A stretch of 64,000 nucleotides of DNA from Actinomycetota bacterium (GTDB lineage Bacteria > Actinomycetota > Acidimicrobiia > Acidimicrobiales > Ilumatobacteraceae), in NCBI GenBank assembly GCA_026393475.1, contig JAPLAA010000024.1, positions 1 through 64,000 on the forward strand, given 5' to 3'. Positions within the stretch are counted from its first letter, which is position 1. Each line of letters starts with the position of its first letter. The notes under the pieces were generated by a model that was not told the origin of the DNA, ran no database searches, and saw only the letters and a program-made list of their open reading frames with translations. This document shows, piece by piece, positions 26,001 to 34,701 of this stretch. Made by a program: the position numbers and the translations under genes.

Positions 26001-29000
26001 ACGCCCGCATCGTCGACGCCCTCGACGGTGACCTGGTGTTGCACGCCAGCCCGGCCGTGCTCGTGAACGGCGCACCTGACGCGGCCTGGGTCGTCACCGC
26101 ACCGTCGGTGGGTTCAGGTGGCACCATCCAGGTCGATCGCGCCGGTACCCACGTGAACGCGGCGGGCTCCGGACCCGATCTGGTGACGGTCGTGATCGTC
26201 GCCCGCGTCTCCAGCGCGGGCGGCACGGTCGCCGGCAGTGCGATCAGCAACACGTCGTCGTTCTCCTGGCTCCCCGACGCGTCGATCGGCACCAGCCGTG
26301 TCACGGTGAACGGCAACACCGTCACCGCGACGGTGGTCGAGCCCGCGATCACCCTCACGAAGAACGAGAACGACGCGGACGACATCGTCGTCCCCAACGA
26401 CACCCTCACCTACACCCTGGTCGTCGCGGCCGGCTCCGGCGCGAACCGGTCGTCGGCGCACGACGTCCAGGTCGTCGACACGATCCCGGCCGGTGTCACC
26501 GTCGTCAACGCGGGCACGCCCGTCGCCGACGGCGGTGCGGTGAACCCCGACGGCGGCATCTGGAACCAGACGGCACGGACGATCACCTGGAACGCGACCA
26601 CCACCGCGGCCAAGCTCGGCTCCATCGCGCGGGGCACCAACGCGAGCCTCACCTACGACGTCGTCGTCGACGACCCCGCCACGTCGGGCTCGATCTTCAC
26701 CAACACCGTGGCGGCTTCCGCGACGAGCATGATCGGCACCGTCACCGGCGAGCGCACGACCTACTCGGCGAACGCCACCGACACCGTGTCAGCGCCCATG
26801 GCGACCGTCGCGAAGTCGGTCTCGCCCGGCACCGCCACGGTCGGCGACACCGTCACCTACACCATCGACGCGACCGTGCCGGCGGGCATCACCACGTACG
26901 ACGCGACCGTGATCGACGTGCTCCCCGACGGCATGGACTTCGACGCCTTCGGCACCGTCTCCGCCACCGGCGTCACGACCGGCTGTCCCTCGCTCGCCGG
27001 GGTGCAGCCCATCGTGAACCAGACCAGCAACGCGGACGGCTCCACCACGATCGGGTTCTGGATCGACGACTTCACGTCGTCGTCGGCCAACAACTGCACG
27101 GTGCGCTTCACCTACACGGCCCGCGTCGACAACACCTACGTCCCGGAAGGCACCAACGTCGTGAGCGGCAACGCGCTCGTCAACACGGTGCGCATGTACT
27201 GGAACAACACCAACAGCGTCTCGTCGGTGCCCGCGAACCCGCCGGCCACCGGCTCGTTCGCCCGCTCGTCGAGCCCGGCCACCGCGACGGTGACGGTGGC
27301 GGAGCCCGTGCTGCGCATCGACAAGGACGTCTCGCAGTCGCCGTGCGACCAGGTGCCCGGCAACATCGGTGATGGCGACACCTGCAACACCGACATCGGA
27401 ACCGGCACCTACACCTACACGCTGACGATCACGAACTCGTCGAGCTGGCCGGCGCACGACATCACCGTCGTCGACGACCCCGACGCCGACCTGGTGAACG
27501 TCACCGTGCCCGGCTCGTCCGGCGCGATCACCGTCACCGACGGCACCGCACCCAACCTCCAGTGGCAGATCAGCACGATCGCCGCGAACTCCACCGCCAC
27601 CATCACCTACACCGCGCAGCTCGCCACGAGCGCCGCGCTGAACGACGGCGAGCAGATCGTCAACACCGCCGACGTCACCGAGTACTACGCGCGGTCTGCC
27701 GCGACCCGAAGCGCCGACCCGGTCGCCGAGTGGCGCACGTACGGCCAGGGCGGCGCCGGTGGTGACGTCACGGCCGACACCGTCACGATGACGGTGGGCT
27801 TCCCGAACGTCACGGTCGTGAAGACCGCGATCGACGACGCGACCGACGCCCGAGTCGGCGTGGGCTTCACGTGGCGCATCGTCGCCACCAACCAGACGGC
27901 CGAACCGACAGCCGCGGCGTACGGCGTCGACATCGACGACGTCCTGCCCGCCGGCTGGGTGTACCAGGTCGGCTCGGCGAGCATCACGACGCCGTACGGC
28001 ACGGTGACCACCGACCCGGTCTGCACCCCGAACTGCGCCACGCCCGGCGCCTCGCTGCTCTGGTCGAACCTCGTGTCCGGCGCGGGCCAGCCGCTCGCCC
28101 CTGGCGCGACGATCAGGATCGACTTCGACGCGGTGCCTCAGGCGTCGCTGCTCACCGTCGGCACCACCGGTTCGTTCGACCACACCAACACCGCCGGTGT
28201 GCCCGGCGCCGAGGACGTGACGGGCGCGAGTTCGAACGCCGACGGCGTGTACACCGGCCCCGACAGCACGGCGAACGCACGCATCCGCCGCACCGACCTG
28301 TCGGTCACCAAGACCGTCTCGTCGGGCCCGTACGCCTTCGGCAACGACGTCAACTGGACGATCGTGGTCGCCAACGCCGGCCCCGACACCGCGACCGGTG
28401 TGACCGTGGCCGACGTCCTCCCCGTCGGGCTCGTGTACGTCAACACCATCTCGGCGTCGCAGGGTTCCTACTCGTCGGGCACCGGCATCTGGACCGTCGG
28501 GTCCGTGGCCAACGGCGCGAGCGCGACCCTCGTGATCCGTACCCGGCTCAACCAGATCGGTTCGATCACCAACCGGGCCGAGGTGCAGACCAACAACCAG
28601 TGGGACGTCGACTCCACCCCGAACAGCGCCGGTCCGATCGCCAACGAGGACGACGACGACACGCTCACGATCAACGCCAGCTTCACGAGCCTCGGCGACT
28701 ACGTCTGGTACGACATCGACGGCGACTCGACCGTCGACGGCGGCGAGCCCGGCATCCCCGGTGTCCGGATGATCCTCGAGTCCGAGGGTCTCGACGCCAC
28801 GTTCAACACCGCCGACGACTTCTGGGGCCCCGACGGCGTGGCGGGCGGTGGTGACGACATCATCGTCACCGATGCCGTCACGAACGGCACGGGCTTCTAC
28901 GGCTTCGCCGACCTGCCCACCGGCGACTACCGGGTGCGGGTCGACACGACGACCCTCCCCCTCGGGATGACGCCGACCTTCAACGACGACGCGCCCAACC

Positions 29001-31411
29001 TGGCCGACCCCGATCTCGACCACCGCAGCGGTCTGATCACGCTCAACTCGAGCACCGGATACCTGCTGGCCGACTTCGGCTACACGGGCACCGGCTCGCT
29101 CGGCGACACGATCTGGCTCGACAAGGACGCGTCGGGCGGCTCGACCCAGCAGGGCGGCGAGCCCGGTCTGGCCGGCCTCGACGTCACCCTCGTCTGGGGC
29201 GGCTTCGACGGCAACATCGCCACCGCCGGCGACAACGTCACGTACCCGGTCGACACGACCGACTCGAACGGCCAGTACCTGTTCACCCGTCTGCCGGCGG
29301 GCGCCTATCGGGTCACCGTCGACGCTGCCGATGTCCCCACCGGCACCAGCCCCACCTACGACCTCGACGGCATCGGCACCGCGCACACCGCAGCCGCGAC
29401 GCTCACCGCCGCCCAGAACCGGCTCGACGTCGACCTCTCCTACGCAGGCACCGGCTCGATCGGCGACCGCGTCTGGTACGACCGTGACGGCGACGGTGTG
29501 CAGGACCTGGGCGAGACAGGTCTCGCGAACATCGACGTGACCATCACCTGGCTCGGCGTGAACGGTGTGAGCGGTGGCGGCGACGACGTCGTGTTCACCA
29601 CGACGACCGACGCCGCCGGCGACTACCTCGTCGACCACCTCCCCGCCGGAGCGTTCACCGTGCTCGTCGACGCCGCCGACCTCCCGGCGGGCATGCAGCC
29701 CACCTACGACCTCGACGGCACGGGCACGCCCCACGGCGTGGCCACCTCGCTCACCGCCGGCCAGGACCGCACCGATGTCGACTTCGGCTACATCGGCGTC
29801 GCCTCGATCGGCGACCAGGTGTGGTTCGACCTCGACGGCGACGGTGCCGCCGCACCCGAGCCGGGCGACCCCGGCCTGGCAGGCATCGCGGTCACGGTCC
29901 GCTGGGCCGGCCCCGACGCCACGTTCGACAACGCCGACGACGTGGTCGTCGTCACCACCACCGACGCCGACGGCGAGTACCTCGTCACCGACCTGCCCTA
30001 CGGCCCGGTGCGGGTGAGCCTCGATCCGGCGTCGCTGCCGGGCTTCGAGGCGACCTTCGACGGCGACGGCATCGGCACGGCGAACCGCGTCACCGTCACC
30101 CTGACCGTCGACGACAGCGGCACCGCCGGTGTCGACGAGGCGAACCGCCGCGACGCGGACTTCGCCTACACCGGCACCGGTTCGATCGGCGACCTGGTGT
30201 GGGAGGACGCCGATGCCGACGGCACGCTCGACGGCACGGAGTCGGGCCTCGACGGCATCGACCTCACCATCACCTGGGCGGGCCTCGACGGCACCGCCGG
30301 CACCGCCGACGACGTCGCCTTCCCCGTCACGACGGCCGGCGGCGGTCTCTACCTCGTCGACCGGCTGCCGGCCGGTTCGTACACGGCCGTCGTCACGACC
30401 ACCACGCTCCCGACGGGCATGGTGAGCGTCAGCGAGCTCGACCCGCTGCGCGACTCGCGCACCACCGCCACCCTCGCCGCCGGCCAGGACCGCACCGACG
30501 TCGACTTCGGCTACCAACTCCAGGCCGACCTCAGCATCGACAAGTCGCACACCGGTCGGTTCGAGGTGGGTCGCAATGGCGTCTACACGCTGCTCGTGCG
30601 CAACGCCGGCCCCGCCCCTGCGGTCACCCCGCGGATCACCGACCTGCTCCCCCTCGGCCTCACGTTCGTGAGCGCGGAGGGGCTGGGAGCCGGCTGCACC
30701 GCCAACGGCCAGTCGGTCACCTGTGACCTGCTCACCATGGCGGTGAACGCCACCGCCACCGTCACCCTCACGGTCGCCGTCGACCGTTCGGCCGCCCCTG
30801 GCGTCACGAACAGCGCGACGGTCACCTCGCCCACCACCGATCCGGTGCCCACCAACAACACCGACATCGACCCCACCGAGGTGCCGCTCGCCGACCTCTC
30901 GATCACCAAGCGCCTCGAGGGGTCGCTGGCCGTGAACGCCACCGTCACCTACGTGCTCGAGGCGACCAACCTCGGCCCCAGCCCGTCCGGCGCCCCGATC
31001 GTCGTCACCGACGACCTGCCCGTCGGTCTCACCTTCGTCGACGCCACCAGCACCACTGCCACGTGTGCGGCGGTCGGCCAGGTGGTGACGTGTCGCTCGG
31101 CGACCGCCGTCGCCGTCGGTCAGGTGGTGCGGGTCGACATCCGGGCACGGGTCACCGCCGCCGCAGGCACGGCGCTGATCAACTCGGCATCGGTCGCGGC
31201 CGACCCGTCGTTCGGAGCGTCGACGCCGGGCGACCCGGTCGCCACCAACAACGCGGCCGCCACACCGGCATCCGTGGTGGCGGCGACCCTCCCGGTGACC
31301 GGGTGGGCGCTGATCCGCCAGTCGCTCGAGGCGGCGTTCTGGATGCTCGCCCTCGGTGGCCTCGCCATCGTGGTCGGTCGCCGACGTCGACGGAACCTGC
31401 CGATCGTGTGA
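23006..31411 (+). CDS. Giant LPVTG-anchored surface protein with DUF11 and SdrD-B-like domains
   Basis: 2801 residues from ATG 23006; the frame is open further upstream but the signal peptide starts here (basic RRSRLAALPLAVATLAASLVG). After cleavage near residue 40 comes a chain of DUF11-type beta domains (about residues 55-1890). They recur with patterns such as VTYTITATIP, ITNRAEV and TNTAGV. Then come five SdrD-B-like domains (about 1895-2500) with GDxVWxDxDGDG openings, and two more DUF11 domains. The C-terminus has LPVTG at 2762-2766, a hydrophobic helix and RRRRR: a sortase signal. It is likely an adhesin or stalk on the cell surface, perhaps calcium-stabilised. No sortase gene lies nearby. 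Confidence 0.88.
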   Translation: MPNPDIPHERAADRFRRSRLAALPLAVATLAASLVGSVAGVLVDPSAAPVAALGTPDIVVTKTADGRTLIGGTTNVTLRACNPVGQPNGYNLSFRDIIPSGLALTSATPAPTRTVPNQPIAGQTTLIWENVSDLLTGACNSITYGIDTNADNNLTTNPVGSTFGTTGGAYVNTNAFFIPDFDANGTPTTDITGSDTDGPPTTSIAAFITEKEAGNAGEGELLRGVHGAHPRIYTLRVRNNPDTASNGFSIEDLLPPSLEFLGCASYLATGYAAGTDNTVDAPTNETVGLQTDEYPGSGRMALGAAAATCIQPSTIETLGDGSTRVRWSSAALGSAANLGANGVLTITYLAGIPLRSNTDTWPNGKPTDASLGQGRNLDNNDGAPTSEEASEPNVINTVVARGTYQGPSAFGTNPTLNEAASATVTSEDLVIRKSASGQVIQGSIVTSSLVVETSEYRDVTDIVVTDTLPDGLCPVATTAISIDADCGTGADPTIDVGSGAVAAPYTSAVENADGTWTLVWDHTTIAGLAALAHSSQLTIVFQSRVRSFYQENGSPVAGRPILNFDSLTNQVAVEAPDFNRGDIDPVLGDPEVDGQLDFDVSSAGITGIGPSIDKRVSQRSGSLLTGGLSASTVGDACRDDVGITWADGNPSPVTGFRPGDFVCFDLRATFPANVDADGVVVEDLLPAQFALVPGSARQVTTGATPDTLTGTSVLEDTSGANDTVTFALASSGQVPSSPSGQQFHWTIAARLIDPNLSAAYDINANLMKMTTRNTAGSVFMYRDQSTAEWTEPQVKLDKSNNASGPLDAGDTVDYTIRLWNDGNVDGANAEVWDRLPTGITCADVTVMNPVSGVCTAGVIRWPAAAVPTVARDTTLGTAPVSLTYTVDLPAGVDPGRTYTNTAGVRRYETVSNADDSPFVYYPSSNIDGTVVPNTGPATDNSTITIATAAVGKVQQSSVNDAVGNAGNASPSTTAERATIGETITYTITATIPEGTSVVDARIVDALDGDLVLHASPAVLVNGAPDAAWVVTAPSVGSGGTIQVDRAGTHVNAAGSGPDLVTVVIVARVSSAGGTVAGSAISNTSSFSWLPDASIGTSRVTVNGNTVTATVVEPAITLTKNENDADDIVVPNDTLTYTLVVAAGSGANRSSAHDVQVVDTIPAGVTVVNAGTPVADGGAVNPDGGIWNQTARTITWNATTTAAKLGSIARGTNASLTYDVVVDDPATSGSIFTNTVAASATSMIGTVTGERTTYSANATDTVSAPMATVAKSVSPGTATVGDTVTYTIDATVPAGITTYDATVIDVLPDGMDFDAFGTVSATGVTTGCPSLAGVQPIVNQTSNADGSTTIGFWIDDFTSSSANNCTVRFTYTARVDNTYVPEGTNVVSGNALVNTVRMYWNNTNSVSSVPANPPATGSFARSSSPATATVTVAEPVLRIDKDVSQSPCDQVPGNIGDGDTCNTDIGTGTYTYTLTITNSSSWPAHDITVVDDPDADLVNVTVPGSSGAITVTDGTAPNLQWQISTIAANSTATITYTAQLATSAALNDGEQIVNTADVTEYYARSAATRSADPVAEWRTYGQGGAGGDVTADTVTMTVGFPNVTVVKTAIDDATDARVGVGFTWRIVATNQTAEPTAAAYGVDIDDVLPAGWVYQVGSASITTPYGTVTTDPVCTPNCATPGASLLWSNLVSGAGQPLAPGATIRIDFDAVPQASLLTVGTTGSFDHTNTAGVPGAEDVTGASSNADGVYTGPDSTANARIRRTDLSVTKTVSSGPYAFGNDVNWTIVVANAGPDTATGVTVADVLPVGLVYVNTISASQGSYSSGTGIWTVGSVANGASATLVIRTRLNQIGSITNRAEVQTNNQWDVDSTPNSAGPIANEDDDDTLTINASFTSLGDYVWYDIDGDSTVDGGEPGIPGVRMILESEGLDATFNTADDFWGPDGVAGGGDDIIVTDAVTNGTGFYGFADLPTGDYRVRVDTTTLPLGMTPTFNDDAPNLADPDLDHRSGLITLNSSTGYLLADFGYTGTGSLGDTIWLDKDASGGSTQQGGEPGLAGLDVTLVWGGFDGNIATAGDNVTYPVDTTDSNGQYLFTRLPAGAYRVTVDAADVPTGTSPTYDLDGIGTAHTAAATLTAAQNRLDVDLSYAGTGSIGDRVWYDRDGDGVQDLGETGLANIDVTITWLGVNGVSGGGDDVVFTTTTDAAGDYLVDHLPAGAFTVLVDAADLPAGMQPTYDLDGTGTPHGVATSLTAGQDRTDVDFGYIGVASIGDQVWFDLDGDGAAAPEPGDPGLAGIAVTVRWAGPDATFDNADDVVVVTTTDADGEYLVTDLPYGPVRVSLDPASLPGFEATFDGDGIGTANRVTVTLTVDDSGTAGVDEANRRDADFAYTGTGSIGDLVWEDADADGTLDGTESGLDGIDLTITWAGLDGTAGTADDVAFPVTTAGGGLYLVDRLPAGSYTAVVTTTTLPTGMVSVSELDPLRDSRTTATLAAGQDRTDVDFGYQLQADLSIDKSHTGRFEVGRNGVYTLLVRNAGPAPAVTPRITDLLPLGLTFVSAEGLGAGCTANGQSVTCDLLTMAVNATATVTLTVAVDRSAAPGVTNSATVTSPTTDPVPTNNTDIDPTEVPLADLSITKRLEGSLAVNATVTYVLEATNLGPSPSGAPIVVTDDLPVGLTFVDATSTTATCAAVGQVVTCRSATAVAVGQVVRVDIRARVTAAAGTALINSASVAADPSFGASTPGDPVATNNAAATPASVVAATLPVTGWALIRQSLEAAFWMLALGGLAIVVGRRRRRNLPIV
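28690..30520 (+). repeat. Five SdrD-B-like protein repeats
   Basis: Five units of roughly 115-135 codons start near 28695, 29100, 29458, 29806 and 30181. Each opens with (S)IGDxVWxDxDGDG and has a central GxDDVxxxxTTDxxGxYLxxxLPxG and a closing TxVDFGY. The Asp-rich openings fit calcium binding in SdrD-B domains. Units 2-5 are separated by the same GTGSIGD joint. Confidence 0.85.
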
Positions 31412-31484
31412 CCCTGCCGATGCGGCCGGCGTGTGGCCGGTGTGGCCGGTGTGGTCGGTGCGGCCGGCGTGTGGTCGGCGTCGC

Positions 31485-31715
31485 TCAGGTGACGAGCGCG
31501 CCGAGCGCCGCCACCGCGACGACGAAGCCGATCACCGCCATCGTGATGCTGCGCCCTCGGGGCGCCTGCGCGAGGTCGCCCTCCTGACGGGGTGCCACGG
31601 GTGGGCGCACGAGGGCCATCACGTTGCCGACGAACATCGCCCCGCCGAGCGCCAACAGGATCCAGACGATCAGATCGTCCCCGAGCAGCAGACCGGTGTC
31701 GGCAGCGAGCAGCAT
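31485..31715 (-). CDS. Small two-helix membrane protein (hypothetical)
   Basis: 76 residues from ATG 31715. Two hydrophobic helices (about 17-36 LIVWILLALGGAMFVGNVMAL and 57-76) are separated by a basic loop (PRQEGDLAQAPRGR). No known family. It is convergent with the giant surface protein and divergent from the VOC gene. The 73-bp gap downstream contains imperfect TGTGGCCGG repeats. Confidence 0.65.
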   Translation of the reverse strand: MLLAADTGLLLGDDLIVWILLALGGAMFVGNVMALVRPPVAPRQEGDLAQAPRGRSITMAVIGFVVAVAALGALVT

Positions 31716-31772
31716 CGCGCCAGTGTGCCGTCCGGACGGACGGCCGACACCACCACGTGAAAGACTTTCCCG

Positions 31773-32345
31773 ATGGGGTTCCACCACATCGCTTTCGCCA
31801 CCCGTGACGCCGACGCGACACACCGGTTCTACACCGAGCTGATGGGCTTCACGCTCGTGAAGACCAACGTCTCGCCGACCCCCGGTCCGCAGGGTGGGTG
31901 GAGCAAGCACTTCTTCTACGACACCAGCACCGCGAACCCGGACGCAGGCGCCGATGCCGACACCGGCATGATCGCCTTCTGGGAGATCCACGACCCGGTG
32001 ATCGGCACCGACTTCGAGGTGAACATCAACGCGAAGGCCGGCCTGCCCGGGTGGGTCAACCACTACGCGTTCGACGCGCCCACCTACGCCGACATCGAGC
32101 GCCACCGCGACACCTGGCGCAGCCACGGCCACACGGTGGTGGAGGTCGACCACGACTTCTGCATCAGCATCTACACCACCGACCCGAACGGGAACATGGT
32201 GGAGTTCTGCCACACCAGCCGCGACTTCACGGCCGAAGAACGGGCGAATGCCGTCGCGATCCTCCACGAGCCGAACCCGCCGATGGAACCGCACGAAGCC
32301 AAGATCACCATCCACGCCCCCCTCACCGCCGACACCCCCGCCTGA
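31773..32345 (+). CDS. VOC-family (glyoxalase/extradiol dioxygenase-like) protein
   Basis: 190 residues with two beta-alpha-beta-beta-beta modules: MGFHHIAFATRDADATHRFYTELMGF at the N-terminus, and NHYAFDAPTYADIERHRDTWRSHGH with DPNGNMVEF at the C-terminus. Likely metal ligands are H5 (in HHIAF), the His of VNHYAF and the Glu of MVEFC. The superfamily includes glyoxalases, fosfomycin-type transferases and ring-cleavage dioxygenases; which one this is cannot be told. It is monocistronic. Confidence 0.8.
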   Translation: MGFHHIAFATRDADATHRFYTELMGFTLVKTNVSPTPGPQGGWSKHFFYDTSTANPDAGADADTGMIAFWEIHDPVIGTDFEVNINAKAGLPGWVNHYAFDAPTYADIERHRDTWRSHGHTVVEVDHDFCISIYTTDPNGNMVEFCHTSRDFTAEERANAVAILHEPNPPMEPHEAKITIHAPLTADTPA

Positions 32346-32417
32346 CCGTCCGAGGGTTCGTCGCGTTCTGGTCGTGACGCGCGAAAGGAACCGGCCGGCT
32401 CGAGGCTCATCCCGTTC

Positions 32418-32993
32418 GTGAGTGCTCGCAACGACGCCCGCATCGACCCGATGCTGCTCGGGACGCGGTTCGAGGCGCAGTTCGAGCGGGTCGACGCTCG
32501 CGATGACGTCGATCGAGACGCCGTCCGCCGCACCACCGACGCCGAGCTCGTCGAGATCGAGCGTGCCGTCCGCCGTGCCCTCGTCGCCCGCAACGGCATC
32601 GACCTGGGCTGTGAGGCCGCGGCGGAAGCGATGGCCTGGGCGATCGAGCACCGCGACCGGCTCGATCTGATCGACCAGCCCATCGGCTACCTCTACCGCG
32701 TCGGTCAGTCGTCGCTGCGCCGCCAGCGTCGCTGGGCCCGCCCCGCGCCGGTGCGCTTCGAGGCGACCGGCGACGACCCGACACCGTTCGATCGTGAGCC
32801 ACTCGACCGCGAGCTGTTCGACGCGCTCGCACAGCTGTCCCACGACCAGCGCGTCGCGGTCGTGATGGTCCACTGCTACGGCTACCGCTACCGCGACGTC
32901 GCCGAGGTGCTCGGCGTCTCGGACGCCGCCGTCACGAATCATGTCCATCGTGGCCTCGCCAGGCTGCGCACCCTGTTGGGAGATCTGCCATGA
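32418..32993 (+). CDS. ECF-type RNA polymerase sigma factor
   Basis: 191 residues from GTG 32418. The C-terminal half is a clear sigma region 4 (LAQLSHDQRVAVVMVHCYGYRYRDVAEVLGVSDAAVTNHVHRGLARLR). Region 2 is present but divergent, around ALVARNGIDLGCEAAAEAMAWAIEHRDRL with YLYRVGQSSLRRQRR for DNA melting. The stop overlaps the next start by ATGA (32990-32993), the normal arrangement of a sigma factor with its anti-sigma factor. The target genes are unknown; no self-like promoter could be defined by eye. Confidence 0.85.
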   Translation: MSARNDARIDPMLLGTRFEAQFERVDARDDVDRDAVRRTTDAELVEIERAVRRALVARNGIDLGCEAAAEAMAWAIEHRDRLDLIDQPIGYLYRVGQSSLRRQRRWARPAPVRFEATGDDPTPFDREPLDRELFDALAQLSHDQRVAVVMVHCYGYRYRDVAEVLGVSDAAVTNHVHRGLARLRTLLGDLP

Positions 32994-34231
32994 CCCTCCT
33001 CGAGGACCGCCTCGCCGCGGCCGGCGACCAGCTCGACGACCTCATCGAGAACCAGCTCGGGTCAGGGCTGGGGTATGGGGGCCGTCTCGACCGGCGGGCG
33101 TCGCACCGCCGCTCGCTGACCGTCGCTGCGGCCGTCGTGGCACTGATCGCCGGCGGTCTGTCGTGGATGGCCACCGGGCGAGGCCCGACCGACGGCCCGG
33201 TGTCCGATGACGTCGCGACCACCCTGCCGGCGCCATCGCCGGCCACGACCTTCGAGCCCGGAGACCCTGGTTGTGGCATCGAACAGACCCAGTTGGTGGT
33301 CGTCGCATCGGCGACGGATTCGCAGGGACGGAGGGTCGACTACCGGGTGGCCGACCTCCCCATCGCGAACGCAGAGCAGCTCCACTTCTCCGACGGTGGC
33401 TGGAGCGGCGGATGCGATGGTGCCGTCCCGTTGTCGGCACTCCATCCGAGCGGCGCCTGGACCAACGTGGCGGCGGAGACGTCAGCGGCAGCGACCGAGG
33501 TGTACGTGCACGGCAAACTGCCTGCCGGGTCGGGGCCGCACGAGGTGACGCTGTCGACCGGTGACGTCGTGCCGGTCACGCCGACGGCCGACGGCTGGTT
33601 CCTGGCGACCGCGGTCATCCAGCCCGTCGACGACGTGGACGACGTCGCCACCGCGCCCGTGTCCCCATCGCCGACTGCACCGTCGACGCCTGCGTCACCG
33701 GCGGCTGCGCCACCGACCACGCTGCCGATCGCGGATCGGCCGCCGCTCGCGATCGGTGAGTCGGTCATGCTCGGCGCTGCCCCGCAGTTGGCGGCCGGTG
33801 GCTTCGTGGTGAACGCGGACGAGAGCCGGCAGGGCGAGACGACCGCGGAGATCGTCGGGCAGTACCGGGCGAGCGGCCAGATCGGCAAGATCATCGTGAT
33901 CCAGGTGGGCACGAACGGGCCCGTCTCGCAGGAGACCTACGACGAGATCATGAGCTATCTGCCACCCGAGGAGGTCGAGCAGGTGATCTTCCTCACGGTC
34001 TCCGCACCACGCGGCTGGATCGAACCGAACAACGCACTCATCTGGGCCCTGCAGACCCGATACTCGAACGTGAAGGTGCTCGACTGGGCCGGGTTCGTGG
34101 CGAGCGAGCAGGTGCCCGGCCTGGCCGGCGACGGCATCCACCTCGGCACCGAGGCGGCGAAGCAGTTCTATGCGAACTACATCTTCGACTTCTCCGGCCG
34201 CCGCGACCTGGTGCGACCACTCCCGGAGTGA
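32990..34231 (+). CDS. Membrane protein with extracellular SGNH-hydrolase-like domain, possible anti-sigma partner
   Basis: 413 residues: a short cytoplasmic N-terminus (1-41, LEDRLAAAGDQLDDLIENQLG), one membrane helix (about 43-62) and an extracytoplasmic region. Residues about 250-400 look like the SGNH domain found at the C-terminus of OafA/OatA acyltransferases: AIGESVML (S258), VGTNG (N309) and DGIHLG (D381, H384). The usual GDS is GES here. No zinc-binding anti-sigma motif is present. The four-base overlap with the sigma gene and the one-helix topology suggest an anti-sigma factor that senses an envelope substrate. This is inference. Confidence 0.65.
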   Translation: MTLLEDRLAAAGDQLDDLIENQLGSGLGYGGRLDRRASHRRSLTVAAAVVALIAGGLSWMATGRGPTDGPVSDDVATTLPAPSPATTFEPGDPGCGIEQTQLVVVASATDSQGRRVDYRVADLPIANAEQLHFSDGGWSGGCDGAVPLSALHPSGAWTNVAAETSAAATEVYVHGKLPAGSGPHEVTLSTGDVVPVTPTADGWFLATAVIQPVDDVDDVATAPVSPSPTAPSTPASPAAAPPTTLPIADRPPLAIGESVMLGAAPQLAAGGFVVNADESRQGETTAEIVGQYRASGQIGKIIVIQVGTNGPVSQETYDEIMSYLPPEEVEQVIFLTVSAPRGWIEPNNALIWALQTRYSNVKVLDWAGFVASEQVPGLAGDGIHLGTEAAKQFYANYIFDFSGRRDLVRPLPE

Positions 34232-34293
34232 CCGGGCCGGAACGACCGGGCTGGAAACCGACGGGGCCGGAAAGCGACCGGGCCGGAAAACGA

Positions 34294-34327
34294 CGAAGGG
34301 CCCCGCACCGGAGTGCGGGGCCCTTCG
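34294..34327. terminator. Strong bidirectional terminator
   Basis: A perfect 15-bp stem (34294-34308 with 34313-34327) around the loop CGGA, GC-rich core with AA/TT at the base. It lies 7 bp downstream of the cold-shock gene stop (minus strand) and 63 bp downstream of the SGNH gene stop (plus strand), serving both. The stretch 34228-34290 before it is an imperfect 16-17 bp repeat of GACCGGGCCGGAA. Confidence 0.85.
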
Positions 34328-34334
34328 AAGCGAA

Positions 34335-34535
34335 CTAGATCTTGCGAACCTTCTGGGCTTCGTCGCCCTTCCGGCCCTGAGCGACCTCGAACTCGACGTT
34401 GTCGCCTTCGTCGAGCGACTTGTAGCCATTGCCTTCGATGTTCGAGAAGTGGACGAAAACGTCCGGGCCACCCTCGCGGGAGATGAATCCGAAGCCCTTC
34501 TGAGCATTGAAGAACTTCACGGTACCTGTGGTCAT
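34335..34535 (-). CDS. cspA: Cold-shock protein (CspA family)
   Basis: 66 residues, the standard size. The RNA-binding motifs are exact: KGFGFI at 13-18 (RNP1) and VFVHF at 26-30 (RNP2). It acts as an RNA chaperone in the cytoplasm. The start ATG 34535 is preferred over an upstream in-frame ATG at 34589 because [10 protein letters not shown] is the conserved N-terminus. Confidence 0.97.
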   Translation of the reverse strand: MTTGTVKFFNAQKGFGFISREGGPDVFVHFSNIEGNGYKSLDEGDNVEFEVAQGRKGDEAQKVRKI

Positions 34536-34651
34536 TGCATGTCCTGACTGAAAAGTGCTCCGCCTTGTTCGACGGTCGCAGAGGCCCACACTAACCCTCG
34601 CGAACCCCCGCGCGGCGCGGATCGCGCCGATCTGACGATTATCTGACCCAG

Positions 34652-34666
34652 CTCACGCTGCGTGAG
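34652..34666. promoter_or_regulatory. Perfect 15-bp palindrome upstream of cspA
   Basis: CTCACGC-T-GCGTGAG is a perfect 7-1-7 inverted repeat in the 166-bp gap between the 334-residue protein gene and cspA, about 115 bp before the cspA start. It could be an operator or part of the cold-shock leader. Confidence 0.35.
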
Positions 34667-34701
34667 ACCGGGCCACAGGTCATCCCGCGGTCGTCCCACG
34701 G

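Noticed and set aside
26789-30550. Long open frame (about 1253 codons) on the minus strand, antisense to the giant surface protein
   Set aside because: High GC and strong codon bias leave the opposite strand open for long stretches. The frame gives low-complexity Arg/Val/Gly/Asp text with no recognisable domain, while the plus strand has clear domains.
31750-31765. parS-like sequence CCACGTGAAAG
   Set aside because: Only one half matches the parS consensus TGTTTCACGTGAAACA; no full site was found by eye anywhere in the window.
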